This document shows positions 41,845 through 51,227 of a stretch of DNA of 64,000 nucleotides, piece after piece. Origin of the DNA: Allostella vacuolata. GTDB lineage: Bacteria > Pseudomonadota > Alphaproteobacteria > ATCC43930 > Allostellaceae. Location of the stretch: the NCBI GenBank assembly GCA_006739055.1, contig AP019702.1, positions 4,737,388 to 4,801,387 on the forward strand, read 5' to 3'. The first letter of the stretch is position 1, and every line of letters begins with the position of its first letter. Made by a program: the position numbers and the translations under genes. Under the pieces are notes generated by a model. That model worked only from the letters and a program-made list of their open reading frames with translations, was not told the origin of the DNA and made no database searches.

Positions 41845-44054
41845 GGAAGCCGGGCGTGCAGCTGTGGTGGTGGGTGGCGCTGGCCGGCGCCGTCCTGCTG
41901 CCCTGGCACATGCAGCAGGACGGGCTCCGCGCCGGCAGCCTGCTGGCGCTGTTCCAGGACGACCCGGAGGCGGCTTCGGCCGCGGCCCAGGCGGTCCGCC
42001 ACGGCCGGTTCTGGTTCTGGCCGGTGCTGGCGGCCCTGGCGATCGGCGCGCCCGCCGCCCTGCTGCCCGGCCTGGGTCGCGAGCGGCGCGGCGGGATCCT
42101 GGTCGCGGCCGGGACCATCGGCATCCTGGCGGTCGTCGCCCAGGGCTTCGCCATCGGCATCCGCGGCTGGACCGCACCGTGGCTGGAGGCGCTGTTCGGC
42201 CCGATCGAGGACCGCCAGTTCGGCATCGGCATCGGCGGCGCGGTGGCGCTGGTCGGCTTCCTGTTCCAGGTGACCGACGGGCTGGCGCGGCAGGGCGCCT
42301 TCAAGGGCGACCGCTTCACCGCGGGCGCGGTCGGGCTGCTCGCCGGCTCTATCCTGGTCTTCACCTTCTGGCCGATGGCGACCATCCTGTCCCAGGCGTT
42401 CGGCCCGACCGCCGAGCACGGGCCGCTCCTCGCCTTCGCCGAGCGCGTCGCCGACCGCAAGGTCTGGGGGCTGGCCTGCGTCACCTCCGCCCGGTCCTGT
42501 GGCGTCGCCTGGAACACGCTGGTGCTGGCGGTGTCGACGGCGACCGTCGCCACCGCACTCGGGCTGGCCTTCGCGCTGATCGCGACCCGCACCAGCTTCC
42601 CGGCGCGCCGCGCCATGCGGCTGTTGACGGTGCTGCCGATCATCACCCCGCCCTTCGTCATCGGGCTCGGCCTGATCCTGATCTTCGGGCGCTCGGGCGT
42701 GGTCAACCAGATGGTCGAGGCGCTGACCGGCGCCCAGCTCGGCCGCTGGATCTACGGCGCGCAGGGGGTGTGGCTGGCCCAGGTCTTCTCCTTCACCCCC
42801 ACCGCCTTCCTGGTGCTGATCGGCGTCGTCGAGGGCATCTCGCCGACCATGGAGGAGGCGTCGCGGACGCTGCGCGCCAGCCCGATGCGCACCTTCCGCA
42901 CGGTGTCCCTGCCCCTGATGCGGCCGGGGCTGGCCAACGCCTGGCTGGTGGTGTTCGTCGAGAGCCTGGCCGACTTCGGCAACCCGATCGTGCTGGGCGG
43001 CTCGTTCGGCGTGCTGTCGACCGAGATCTTCTTCGCCGTGGTCGGCGCCCAGGCGGATTTCGGCCGGGCGGCGATGCTGGCGCTGGTCCTGCTCGGCTTC
43101 GCGCTCGCCGCCTTCTTCCTGCAGCGCGCGGTGCTGGGCCGGCGCTCCTACGTCTCGATGTCGGGCAAGGGCGACGGCGGCCTGCCGGCGACCTTGCCGC
43201 GGCCGGTCGCGATCGCCGCCTTCTCCATCGCCGTGCCCTGGGCGATCCTGACCGCCATCGTCTATGCGATGGCCCTGGCGGGCGCGTTCGTGAAGGTGTG
43301 GGGCCGCGACTGGACGCCGACGCTCGACCATTTCGCGCGCGCCTTCGCCATCACCACCGCGCCCGACGGCGGGCTGATCCTGTCGGGGCTGGCCTGGAAC
43401 TCGCTCGGCACCACGGTGACGCTGGCGGCGATCGCCGCGCCGATCACGGCCGCACTCGGCATGCTCGCCTCGTGGGTGCTGTCGCGCCAGCGCTTCGCCG
43501 GCCGCTTCGCGCTCGAATTCGCGCTGATGCTGACCTTCGCGGTGCCGGGCACGGTGATCGGCGTCGCCTACATCCTCACCTACAACATCCCGCCGCTGGA
43601 GATCACCGGGACCGGGATCATCCTGGTGGCCTGCTTCGTCTTCCGCAACATGCCGGTCGGCGTGCGGTCGGGCATGGCCGCCATGAGCCAGCTCGACCGC
43701 AGCCTGGACGAGGCGTCGGCGACCCTGCGCGCCTCCACCTTCCGCACCCTGCGGCGGGTGGTGATGCCGCTGTTGAAGCCGGCCATCCTGACCGCGCTGG
43801 TCTATTCCTTCGTGCGGGCGATGACGACGGTGAGCGCGGTCATCTTCCTCGTCTCCGCCCGGCACGAGATGGCCACCGTCTTCATCATCAACCGCGTCAT
43901 CAACGGCGACTACGGCATCTCGATCGCCTACAGCGCCGCCCTGATCGTGCTGATGGTGGCGGCGATCGGCCTCATCCAGCTCCTGGTCGGCAGCCGGCGG
44001 CTGGGGCGGCGGGCGGCGGCCCCCGTCGCCATTCCGGCAGGAGGGCGCGTGTGA
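41841..44054 (+). CDS. Fe(III)-type ABC transporter permease, two-domain
   Basis: A 737-aa FbpB-like permease with two six-helix halves in one chain. EAA loops are EEASRTLRASPMRTFRTVSLPLM (first half, split here as EEASRTLRASPM plus MRTFRTVSLPLM) and DEASATLRASTFRTLRRVVM in the second half. A hydrophobic N-terminal stretch of about 170 residues precedes the first canonical half and is longer than in FbpB. Start GTG at 41841 overlaps a mini-ORF stop. It ends in a TGATG overlap with the ATPase gene. Confidence 0.88.
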   Translation: MRKPGVQLWWWVALAGAVLLPWHMQQDGLRAGSLLALFQDDPEAASAAAQAVRHGRFWFWPVLAALAIGAPAALLPGLGRERRGGILVAAGTIGILAVVAQGFAIGIRGWTAPWLEALFGPIEDRQFGIGIGGAVALVGFLFQVTDGLARQGAFKGDRFTAGAVGLLAGSILVFTFWPMATILSQAFGPTAEHGPLLAFAERVADRKVWGLACVTSARSCGVAWNTLVLAVSTATVATALGLAFALIATRTSFPARRAMRLLTVLPIITPPFVIGLGLILIFGRSGVVNQMVEALTGAQLGRWIYGAQGVWLAQVFSFTPTAFLVLIGVVEGISPTMEEASRTLRASPMRTFRTVSLPLMRPGLANAWLVVFVESLADFGNPIVLGGSFGVLSTEIFFAVVGAQADFGRAAMLALVLLGFALAAFFLQRAVLGRRSYVSMSGKGDGGLPATLPRPVAIAAFSIAVPWAILTAIVYAMALAGAFVKVWGRDWTPTLDHFARAFAITTAPDGGLILSGLAWNSLGTTVTLAAIAAPITAALGMLASWVLSRQRFAGRFALEFALMLTFAVPGTVIGVAYILTYNIPPLEITGTGIILVACFVFRNMPVGVRSGMAAMSQLDRSLDEASATLRASTFRTLRRVVMPLLKPAILTALVYSFVRAMTTVSAVIFLVSARHEMATVFIINRVINGDYGISIAYSAALIVLMVAAIGLIQLLVGSRRLGRRAAAPVAIPAGGRV

Positions 44055-45115
44055 TGCCGCAAGGCAAGGGCGGGGCGGAGGTCCGGCTGGAGGGGATCGG
44101 CAAGCGCTACGGCAAGGTCGCCGCGGTGAAGCCGCTCGACCTGGTCATTGCCGGCGGCACGCTGGTCACCCTGCTGGGCCCGTCCGGCTGCGGCAAGACC
44201 ACCCTGCTGCGCATGATCGCCGGGCTGGAGGTGCCGAGCGAGGGCCGCATCTCGATCGGCGGGCGCGACGTCACCCGGGCGTCGGCCGGCGAGCGCGACG
44301 TCAGCCTGGTGTTCCAGTCCTACGCCCTCTTCCCGCACATGACGGTGGCCGAGAACGTCGCCTACGGCCTCGTCTCGTCCGGCATGGGGGCCCGCGCGGC
44401 GCGCGAGCGCGCCATGGCGGCGCTGGCCTCGGTCGGGCTGGAGGGGCTGGGAGAGCGCCTGCCGTCCGAGCTGTCGGGCGGGCAGCAGCAGCGGGTCGCG
44501 GTCGCCCGCGCGCTGGTGCTGGAGCCGGCGGTGCTGCTGTTCGACGAGCCCCTGTCCAACCTCGACGCCCGCCTGCGCCGGCGCATGCGCGACGAGATTC
44601 GCGAGTTGCAGCAGCGCCTCGGCGTCACCGTCGTCTACGTCACCCACGACCAGAGCGAGGCGCTGGCGGTGTCCGACCGCATCGTCGTCATGCGCAACGC
44701 CGAGATCGCGCAGGCCGGCACCCCGGCCGAGCTCTACGAGTTCCCGGCCGACGTCTTCGTCGCCGGCTTCATGGGCGAGGCGAACATCCTGCCGGCCCGC
44801 ATCGCGGCGATCGACGGCGCCTTCGCCACGGTCGAGATCGGGCCGACCACCATCCGCCTGCCCCACCGCGGCCTGCCCCAGGGCGCGGCCTCGCTCGCCA
44901 TCCGCCCCGAGGCGGTCCGGATCGGGGCCGCCGGCCACGGCCTGCCCGGGCAGGTGCGCCGCGCCGCCTACATGGGCGCGGTCATGGAATACACCATCGA
45001 CACCGCGATCGGCCCGGTCTTCGCCGTCAGCCCCGACGTCGGCCACCCGCTCGCCGCGGGCGCGGAAGTCGGGCTGGCGCTGGCCGACCGCGGGGTGGTG
45101 CTGGTGCGGCCGTAG
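44054..45115 (+). CDS. Fe(III)-type ABC transporter ATPase (FbpC/AfuC-like)
   Basis: A 353-aa ATPase with Walker A GPSGCGKTT near residue 41, signature LSGGQQQRVA, Walker B FDEPLSNLDA, and H-loop VTHDQSEA. A C-terminal TOBE-type domain (about residues 240-350) suits ferric, spermidine or maltose class regulators. With two binding proteins and a fused permease it completes the importer. GGAGG lies upstream of the ATG, which overlaps the permease stop. Confidence 0.9.
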   Translation: MPQGKGGAEVRLEGIGKRYGKVAAVKPLDLVIAGGTLVTLLGPSGCGKTTLLRMIAGLEVPSEGRISIGGRDVTRASAGERDVSLVFQSYALFPHMTVAENVAYGLVSSGMGARAARERAMAALASVGLEGLGERLPSELSGGQQQRVAVARALVLEPAVLLFDEPLSNLDARLRRRMRDEIRELQQRLGVTVVYVTHDQSEALAVSDRIVVMRNAEIAQAGTPAELYEFPADVFVAGFMGEANILPARIAAIDGAFATVEIGPTTIRLPHRGLPQGAASLAIRPEAVRIGAAGHGLPGQVRRAAYMGAVMEYTIDTAIGPVFAVSPDVGHPLAAGAEVGLALADRGVVLVRP

Positions 45116-45239
45116 GCCCGCGGCAGTCGCGCGCGGCCTGCGCGAATCAAGGCTCGACGACACAACTTCCAGAACGCAGGATGCCGGTCCCCCGGCCCGG
45201 CCATTGCCGTGCCGGACCCAGCCAAGCGGGGCGGAGACG

Positions 45240-48200
45240 TTGACCAGCTTCTATGACCGGCCGATCCTGAATTCGCCCTATCGCGCGCCGGAGCTGCACC
45301 ATCCGCTCGACCCGAACGGCCAGCCGCTGGAGGGCGAGCCGCGGCAGGGCCGCCGCCCGTCGCGCTTCATCGTGCCCGTCCCCGCATCGCGCAAGCGGCC
45401 GTCGAGCGGTCAGGCGTCGCTCGACCTGGAGACCTATACCGAGAACGCGCTGATCAACGAGATCCGCGGCTACCTGGACCGCTGGCGGGGGCTGCGCAAC
45501 CCGGCCGACTGGGGCGTGACCGCGACGACGCAGCGGCTGCTGGAGCATTGGCGCCACCACGCGTTCGTCGGGCCGCGCCCGTTCTTCTGCCAGGTCGAGG
45601 CGGTGGAGACGATCATCTGGCTGACCGAGGTCGCCCCGCGCCGCGCCGCCTCCCGGGGGCTGCTCGACCAGATCGCCCGCGCCAACGCGGAGGCCAACCC
45701 CGAACTTTCGCGCGTCGCCATGAAGATGGCGACCGGCAGCGGCAAGACCACCGTCATGGCGATGCTGATCGCCTGGCAGGCGGTGAACGCGGCGCGCCGG
45801 GATTCCAAGGACTTCTCCCGCGCGTTCCTGATCGTCACCCCCGGCATCACCATCCGCGACCGGCTGCGCGTGCTGCTGCCGAGCGAGCCCGACAACTACT
45901 ACCAGACGCGCGAGATCGTCCCGCCCGAGATGCTGCCGGAGATCCGCCGGGCCGAGATCGTCATCACCAACTACCACGCCTTCCAGCACCGCGAGACATC
46001 CGGCCTGTCCAAGGTCGGGCGCAGCTTCCTGCAAGGCAATGCGCCCGAACCGGTGTCGACGGTGGAGACCGACGCCGAGATGCTGGCCCGGGCCTGCGGC
46101 AAGCTGCTGAACTTCGACCGCGTCAACGTCATCAACGACGAGGCGCACCATTGCTACCGGCACAAGACGGGCAGCGGCGACGAAGAGAAGCTGACCGGCG
46201 ACGACCGCAAGGAGGCGGCCGAGAACGCGGAAGCCGCGCGCCTGTGGATCAACGGCATCGAGGCGCTGGGCCGCAGGCTGTCGCGGGGCGTGCGCGCGGT
46301 CTACGACCTGTCCGCCACCCCCTTCTTCCTGCGCGGGTCGGGCTATCCCGAAGGGTTCCTCTTCCCCTGGGTCGTGTCCGACTTCAGCCTGATGGACGCG
46401 ATCGAGAGTGGCATCGTCAAGCTGCCGCGGGTGCCGGTCAGCGACAACCTGGCGCAGACGGATTCGGTCGTCTATCGCAACCTGTGGAAGCATGTCGGCC
46501 GCGACCTGCCGAAGACGGCCGCGGGCGCCAACAAGCTCAGCCCGTTCGACCTTCCCAACATGCTGCGGACGGCGCTCCACGCCCTCTACAGCCATTATGA
46601 GGGCGAGTTCGAGCGCTGGTCGCGGGCCGGCATCGCGGTGCCGCCGGTCTTCATCGTCGTCTGCCAGAACACCGCCATCTCGAAGCTGGTGTTCGAATGG
46701 ATCGCCGGGTTCGAGAATGCCGAGGCGGCCGCGGGGGAGCGCGCGGCCTTCCATCCCGGCCACCTGGAGCTGTTCCGGAACTATGACGACCAGGGCGGTC
46801 GCCTGCCGCGGCCGCGGACGCTGCTGATCGATTCGCGCCAGATCGAATCCGGCGACGCCCTGGACCGGGGCTTCCGCGACGCCGCCGGGCCGGAGATCGA
46901 GCAGTTCCGCCGCGAACTGGCCGCCCGCGAGGGGGCCGGCGGCGCCGAGGGCGAGGTCGGCGACGGCGACCTGCTGCGCGAGGTGATGAACACCGTCGGC
47001 CGGCCCGGCCGGCTCGGCGAGCAGATCCGCTGCGTCGTCTCGGTATCGATGCTGACCGAGGGCTGGGACACCAACACCGTCACCCACATCCTGGGGGTGC
47101 GCGCCTTCGGGACCCAGCTTCTGTGCGAGCAGGTGGTGGGCCGCGCCCTGCGCCGGCAGTCCTACGACCTGAACCCGGCGACCCAGCTGTTCGACGTCGA
47201 ATATGCCGACATCATGGGCATCCCGTTCGACTTCGCCTCCTCCCCCCAGGTGGCGAAGCCGGCCGCGCCCAGGCCGGTGACCCGGGTGCACGCGATCAAG
47301 GAGCGGGCTGCGCTGGAGATCGCCTTCCCCCGCGTCAGCGGCTATCGCCGCGAGCTGCCGTCGGACCGGCTGGAAGCGGTCTTCACCGAGGACAGCCGGC
47401 TGGAGATCACGCCCGAGGACATCGGCCCGGTTGCCGTGGTGATGGAGGGCATCGTCGGCGCCGGCGTCACCATCACGCCCGAGGTGCTGGAGCGGCTGCG
47501 CCCGTCGGAGATCAGCTTCAACCTCGCCAAGCACCTGCTCTATGCCCGCTTCCGCGACCAGGACGGCGTGCCCCGGCAGCACCTGTTCCCGCAGATCCAG
47601 CGGCTGGCCCGGCGCTGGCTCGACGAGGGCTACCTCGTTACCCGGGGCGTGCCGATCGGCGCGATCCTCTATCAGGACCAGCTGGCCCGCGCGGCGGAGA
47701 AGATCGACATCGCCTGCACCCGCGGCAGCGACGGCCGGCTGGTCGCCGTGCTCGACCCGTACAACCCGCGCGGGTCGACCCGCCACGTCAACTTCATCAC
47801 CTCCAAGCCCTGCTGGGCGACGGGCGCGCGGCCGCCCAAGAGCCAGATCAGCCATGTCGTGCTCGACAGCGGCTGGGAGGAACGGCTGGCGCTCGCCCTG
47901 GAGGGCCACCCGCGCGTGCTGGCCTATGCCAGGAACCAGGCGCTGGGGTTCGAGATCCCCTATCTCGACGGCGGCACGATGCGGCGCTACCTGCCGGACT
48001 TCCTGGTCCGGCTCGACGATGGCGGGGCCGAGCCGCTGCACCTGGTGCTGGAGGTGAAGGGCCAGCGCGACGAGAGCGACCGGGCCAAGGCCGAGACGAC
48101 CCGCGCCATGTGGGTGCCCGGCGTCAACGCGCTCGGCGGCTTCGGCCGCTGGGACTTTGCCGAGTTCCGCGACGGGGCGACCATGGGGGACGACTTCGCC

Positions 48201-48242
48201 GCCCTGGTCGCCCGCCTGATAGACGAGAAGGTTTCCGCCTGA
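45240..48242 (+). CDS. Type III-like restriction enzyme Res subunit (BPTD_3080-like)
   Basis: A 1000-aa SF2 helicase/nuclease. Walker A is ATGSGKT around residues 164-170 with K169, the DEAH box is D300-H303, and SATPFF, LTEGWDT and QVVGRALRR are later helicase motifs. A C-terminal PD-(D/E)xK nuclease shows D920 in YLPDFLV and E938-K940 in LEVKG. It would translocate or loop DNA and cut when target sites are unmodified. TTG at 45240, with GGAG close upstream, precedes the conserved FYDRPILNSPY start. Its stop overlaps the mod start as TGATG, so production is coupled to the methyltransferase. Confidence 0.9.
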   Translation: MTSFYDRPILNSPYRAPELHHPLDPNGQPLEGEPRQGRRPSRFIVPVPASRKRPSSGQASLDLETYTENALINEIRGYLDRWRGLRNPADWGVTATTQRLLEHWRHHAFVGPRPFFCQVEAVETIIWLTEVAPRRAASRGLLDQIARANAEANPELSRVAMKMATGSGKTTVMAMLIAWQAVNAARRDSKDFSRAFLIVTPGITIRDRLRVLLPSEPDNYYQTREIVPPEMLPEIRRAEIVITNYHAFQHRETSGLSKVGRSFLQGNAPEPVSTVETDAEMLARACGKLLNFDRVNVINDEAHHCYRHKTGSGDEEKLTGDDRKEAAENAEAARLWINGIEALGRRLSRGVRAVYDLSATPFFLRGSGYPEGFLFPWVVSDFSLMDAIESGIVKLPRVPVSDNLAQTDSVVYRNLWKHVGRDLPKTAAGANKLSPFDLPNMLRTALHALYSHYEGEFERWSRAGIAVPPVFIVVCQNTAISKLVFEWIAGFENAEAAAGERAAFHPGHLELFRNYDDQGGRLPRPRTLLIDSRQIESGDALDRGFRDAAGPEIEQFRRELAAREGAGGAEGEVGDGDLLREVMNTVGRPGRLGEQIRCVVSVSMLTEGWDTNTVTHILGVRAFGTQLLCEQVVGRALRRQSYDLNPATQLFDVEYADIMGIPFDFASSPQVAKPAAPRPVTRVHAIKERAALEIAFPRVSGYRRELPSDRLEAVFTEDSRLEITPEDIGPVAVVMEGIVGAGVTITPEVLERLRPSEISFNLAKHLLYARFRDQDGVPRQHLFPQIQRLARRWLDEGYLVTRGVPIGAILYQDQLARAAEKIDIACTRGSDGRLVAVLDPYNPRGSTRHVNFITSKPCWATGARPPKSQISHVVLDSGWEERLALALEGHPRVLAYARNQALGFEIPYLDGGTMRRYLPDFLVRLDDGGAEPLHLVLEVKGQRDESDRAKAETTRAMWVPGVNALGGFGRWDFAEFRDGATMGDDFAALVARLIDEKVSA

Positions 48243-51223
48243 TGGCCCGTTCCCCCAAATCCCCGGGCAGCCCAAATCCCCAGGCAGCCCAAACCCCCAG
48301 GCAGGTCGACGCCCTGAAGCACGACGCGGCCCAGCGGCGCAACATCCCGACGGCGGAGATGGAGAGCTTCTTCCGGCGCGAGGAGGATGCCGCGCCGATG
48401 GCGCCCGCCCGCTATCCCCGCGCCCGCCCGCTGCCGGAGGGACAGCGCCGCACCGACGAGGAGCCGCGGGCGCCCGAGCTGGTCTGGGACGGCACCCGCA
48501 TCACCCTGACCGAGGAACAGATGGCCGAGCTGGCGGCGACCGGCCGGGTGACCCTGTCCGACGCGCAGCTGGTGTGGCGCGGCAAGGACCGGCAGGACTG
48601 GTCCGACCTCGTCGTCAACGTGCCGCCGCTCTACATCCAGGAGAAGATCCACCCCAAGGCGATCATCGACGACCTGAAGCGCCGCACCGCCGAGCGGCGC
48701 GAGGCGGCGACCGATGCGCCCGACCTGTTCGCGGATTTCAACGGCATCACGCCCGAGCAGCGGGCCGAGTTCTACCGCCACGACCAGCACTGGTCGAACC
48801 GCATGATCCTGGGCGACAGCCTGCAGGTGATGGCGAGCCTGGCCGAGCGCGAGGCCCTGCGCGGCCGGGTGCAATGCATCTATTTCGACCCGCCCTACGG
48901 CATCAAGTTCAATTCCAACTGGCAGGTCTCGACCCAGAGCCGCGACGTCAAGGACGGCAAGCAGACGGACATCAGCCGCGAGCCCGAGCAGGTGAAGGCC
49001 TTCCGCGACACCTGGAAGGACGGCATCCACAGCTATCTCACCTATCTGCGCGACCGCCTGACCGTGATGCGCGACCTGCTGACGGAAAGCGGGTCGATCT
49101 TCGTGCAGATCGGCGACGAGAACGTGCACCGGGTGCGGGCAGTGATGGATGAGGTGTTCGGGGCGGAGAATTTTATCTCCCAAATAGCGATTAAAAAAAC
49201 CAGCGGAGCCACAAGTGAATATCTTCCGGGCACGGTAGATTATGTGCTCCTCTTCTCCAAAAACAAGATCAACCTAAAATTTAGACAATCTTATATTGAA
49301 CGACAGCTTGGAGAAGACGGAGATTCTACATATACATTTTTTGACGACAAGAATGGATCACGCAGCAGGGTAAAAATCCGCAATATACCACGACACGATC
49401 ATGAGAAATCCCAAAACATCTATAGACTTCAAACATTGACCAGCCAATCGGTTGGACGCGATAAAGGCGAGGGGGCATCAAGTTGGTTTGCTGTCCACAT
49501 TTCAGGAAAAACCATCTACCCTCCGCGAACCGCCAGATGGAAGACTAATGAAAATGGCATGCGTAGACTAAAATCGGCAGATCGAATTGAGCAGACTGGC
49601 GCGTCCATATCTTATGTTCGATTTCATGGGGACTTCCCAGTCTTCCCGATTACAGATCTATGGGGTGATACGCAATCAGGCAGCGCGATGGACAAAACCT
49701 ACGTCGTCCAGACATCCCAGAAAATTGTCGAACGCTGCATCCTGATGGCCACCGACCCCGGCGACCTCGTGCTCGATCCCACCTGCGGGTCCGGCACCAC
49801 CGCCTATGTCGCCGAGCAGTGGGGCCGGCGCTGGATCACCATCGACACCAGCCGCGTCGCCCTGGCGCTGGCGCGCACCCGGCTGATGGCCGCGCGCTAT
49901 CCCTGGTACCTGCTGGCCGACAGCCGCGAGGGACGGGCCCGGGAGGCCGCGCTTACGCAGCGCCCGCCCGCCGACACGCCGGTGCATGACGATATCCGCC
50001 AGGGCTTCGTCTACGAGCGGGTGCCGCACATCACGCTCAAGTCGATCGCCAACAACCCGCTCATCGACGACATCTGGGAGAAGTGGCAGGCGGTGCTGGA
50101 GCCGCTGCGCGCGGCGCTGAACGAAGCGGCCGGCCAGGCCTGGGAGGAATGGCAGATCCCGCGCGAACTGCCGCCCGGGGCACCCGCCGCGGCCGCGGCG
50201 CCGCATGGGAAGTGGTGGGAGGCGCGCATCGCCCGCCAGCGCGAGATCGATGCCAGCATCGCCGCGCGCGCCGACGTCGAATACCTCTACGACAAGCCCT
50301 ATGTCGACGGGGCCCGCGTGCGCGTGGCCGGGCCCTTCACGGTCGAGAGCCTGTCGCCGCACCGGGTCGCCCCGGCCAGCGCCGAGGAGGTGATCGGCGA
50401 GCTGGACGCGGCCGCGGGCAAGCGCCGGCCCGCCGACGCCGACCTGGCCGGGCAGGATTTCGCCGCCATCGTCATCGACTACCTGAAGGCCGAGGGGGTG
50501 CGGCAGCACGACAAGGGCGACCGCATCGCCTTCGAGAGCCTGACACCGTGGCCGGGCGACTTCATCGGCGCCGCCGGCACCTTCATCGAGGGCGAGGGCG
50601 GGCCGGAGCGGCGCGCCGCCATCCTGATCGGCCCGGAATACGGCACCGTCGGCCGCCAGGACATCGTCGCCGCCGCGCGCGAGGCGGTCGATGCGCGCTT
50701 CGACGTGCTGATCGCCTGCGCCTTCAACTTCGACGCCCATTCGTCCGAGCTGGGCCGGCTCGGCGGGCTGCGCATCCTGAAGGCACGCATCAACCCCGAC
50801 ATGCACATGTCGGCCGAGCTGAAGAACACCGGGCGCGGCAACATGTTCGTCGTGTTCGGCGAGCCCGACGTGGAGATCCTCGACACGGGCGGGCCGGAGA
50901 TCCGGGTGAAGGTGAACGGGGTCGACGTGTTCGACCCCAACACCGGCGACATCCGCTCCGACGACACCAGGGGCATCGCCGCCTGGTTCATCGACACGGA
51001 TTACAACGAGGAGAGCTTCTTCGTCCGCCACGCCTATTTCCTCGGCGCCAACGACCCCTATCGCAGCCTCAAGACCGCGCTCCAGGCGGAGATCGACGAG
51101 GATGCCTGGGCGACACTCTATTCCGACACCTCGCGCCCCTTCCCGCGGCCGGCCGGCGGCCGCATCGCGGTCAAGGTCATCAACCATTACGGCGACGAGG
51201 TGATGAAGGTGTTCGGGGTGTGA
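48242..51223 (+). CDS. Type III-like beta-class DNA methyltransferase (Mod)
   Basis: A 993-aa adenine or cytosine-N4 methyltransferase with motif order IV-TRD-I (beta class): DPPY at residues 216-219, target-recognition region about 310-500, then the AdoMet-binding DPTCGSGTT at 512-520. It protects host DNA from the Res subunit and may determine specificity. Residues 4-21 are coded by three 17-bp tandem repeats, and the TRD is AT-rich (separate entries). The long C-terminal half (about 570-993) has no methylase motif and is typical of large Mod-like proteins. An internal ATG at codon 40 could allow restart if the repeat number changes. Confidence 0.9.
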   Translation: MARSPKSPGSPNPQAAQTPRQVDALKHDAAQRRNIPTAEMESFFRREEDAAPMAPARYPRARPLPEGQRRTDEEPRAPELVWDGTRITLTEEQMAELAATGRVTLSDAQLVWRGKDRQDWSDLVVNVPPLYIQEKIHPKAIIDDLKRRTAERREAATDAPDLFADFNGITPEQRAEFYRHDQHWSNRMILGDSLQVMASLAEREALRGRVQCIYFDPPYGIKFNSNWQVSTQSRDVKDGKQTDISREPEQVKAFRDTWKDGIHSYLTYLRDRLTVMRDLLTESGSIFVQIGDENVHRVRAVMDEVFGAENFISQIAIKKTSGATSEYLPGTVDYVLLFSKNKINLKFRQSYIERQLGEDGDSTYTFFDDKNGSRSRVKIRNIPRHDHEKSQNIYRLQTLTSQSVGRDKGEGASSWFAVHISGKTIYPPRTARWKTNENGMRRLKSADRIEQTGASISYVRFHGDFPVFPITDLWGDTQSGSAMDKTYVVQTSQKIVERCILMATDPGDLVLDPTCGSGTTAYVAEQWGRRWITIDTSRVALALARTRLMAARYPWYLLADSREGRAREAALTQRPPADTPVHDDIRQGFVYERVPHITLKSIANNPLIDDIWEKWQAVLEPLRAALNEAAGQAWEEWQIPRELPPGAPAAAAAPHGKWWEARIARQREIDASIAARADVEYLYDKPYVDGARVRVAGPFTVESLSPHRVAPASAEEVIGELDAAAGKRRPADADLAGQDFAAIVIDYLKAEGVRQHDKGDRIAFESLTPWPGDFIGAAGTFIEGEGGPERRAAILIGPEYGTVGRQDIVAAAREAVDARFDVLIACAFNFDAHSSELGRLGGLRILKARINPDMHMSAELKNTGRGNMFVVFGEPDVEILDTGGPEIRVKVNGVDVFDPNTGDIRSDDTRGIAAWFIDTDYNEESFFVRHAYFLGANDPYRSLKTALQAEIDEDAWATLYSDTSRPFPRPAGGRIAVKVINHYGDEVMKVFGV
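48254..48304 (+). repeat. Three 17-bp tandem repeats in the mod coding start
   Basis: CCCAAATCCCCGGGCAG, CCCAAATCCCCAGGCAG and CCCAAACCCCCAGGCAG lie end to end, 12 nt after the ATG. The unit is not divisible by three, so gain or loss of one copy would shift the frame of mod. Such repeats near the start are the hallmark of phase-variable type III mod genes, although 17-bp units are longer than the well-known tetra- and pentanucleotides. Confidence 0.9.
49170..49735 (+). other. AT-rich patch covering the Mod target-recognition domain
   Basis: G+C drops abruptly at about 49170 and recovers by about 49735, within one open frame. Counting 49261-49440 gives 66 G/C in 180 nt (37%), against about 70% in flanking coding sequence. 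The patch lies between the DPPY and AdoMet-binding motifs, exactly where target recognition is encoded. Codon use differs too (AAA, ATA, AGA, TTT). This points to recombinational replacement of the specificity domain from a low-GC donor. Confidence 0.85.
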
Positions 51224-51227
51224 GACC

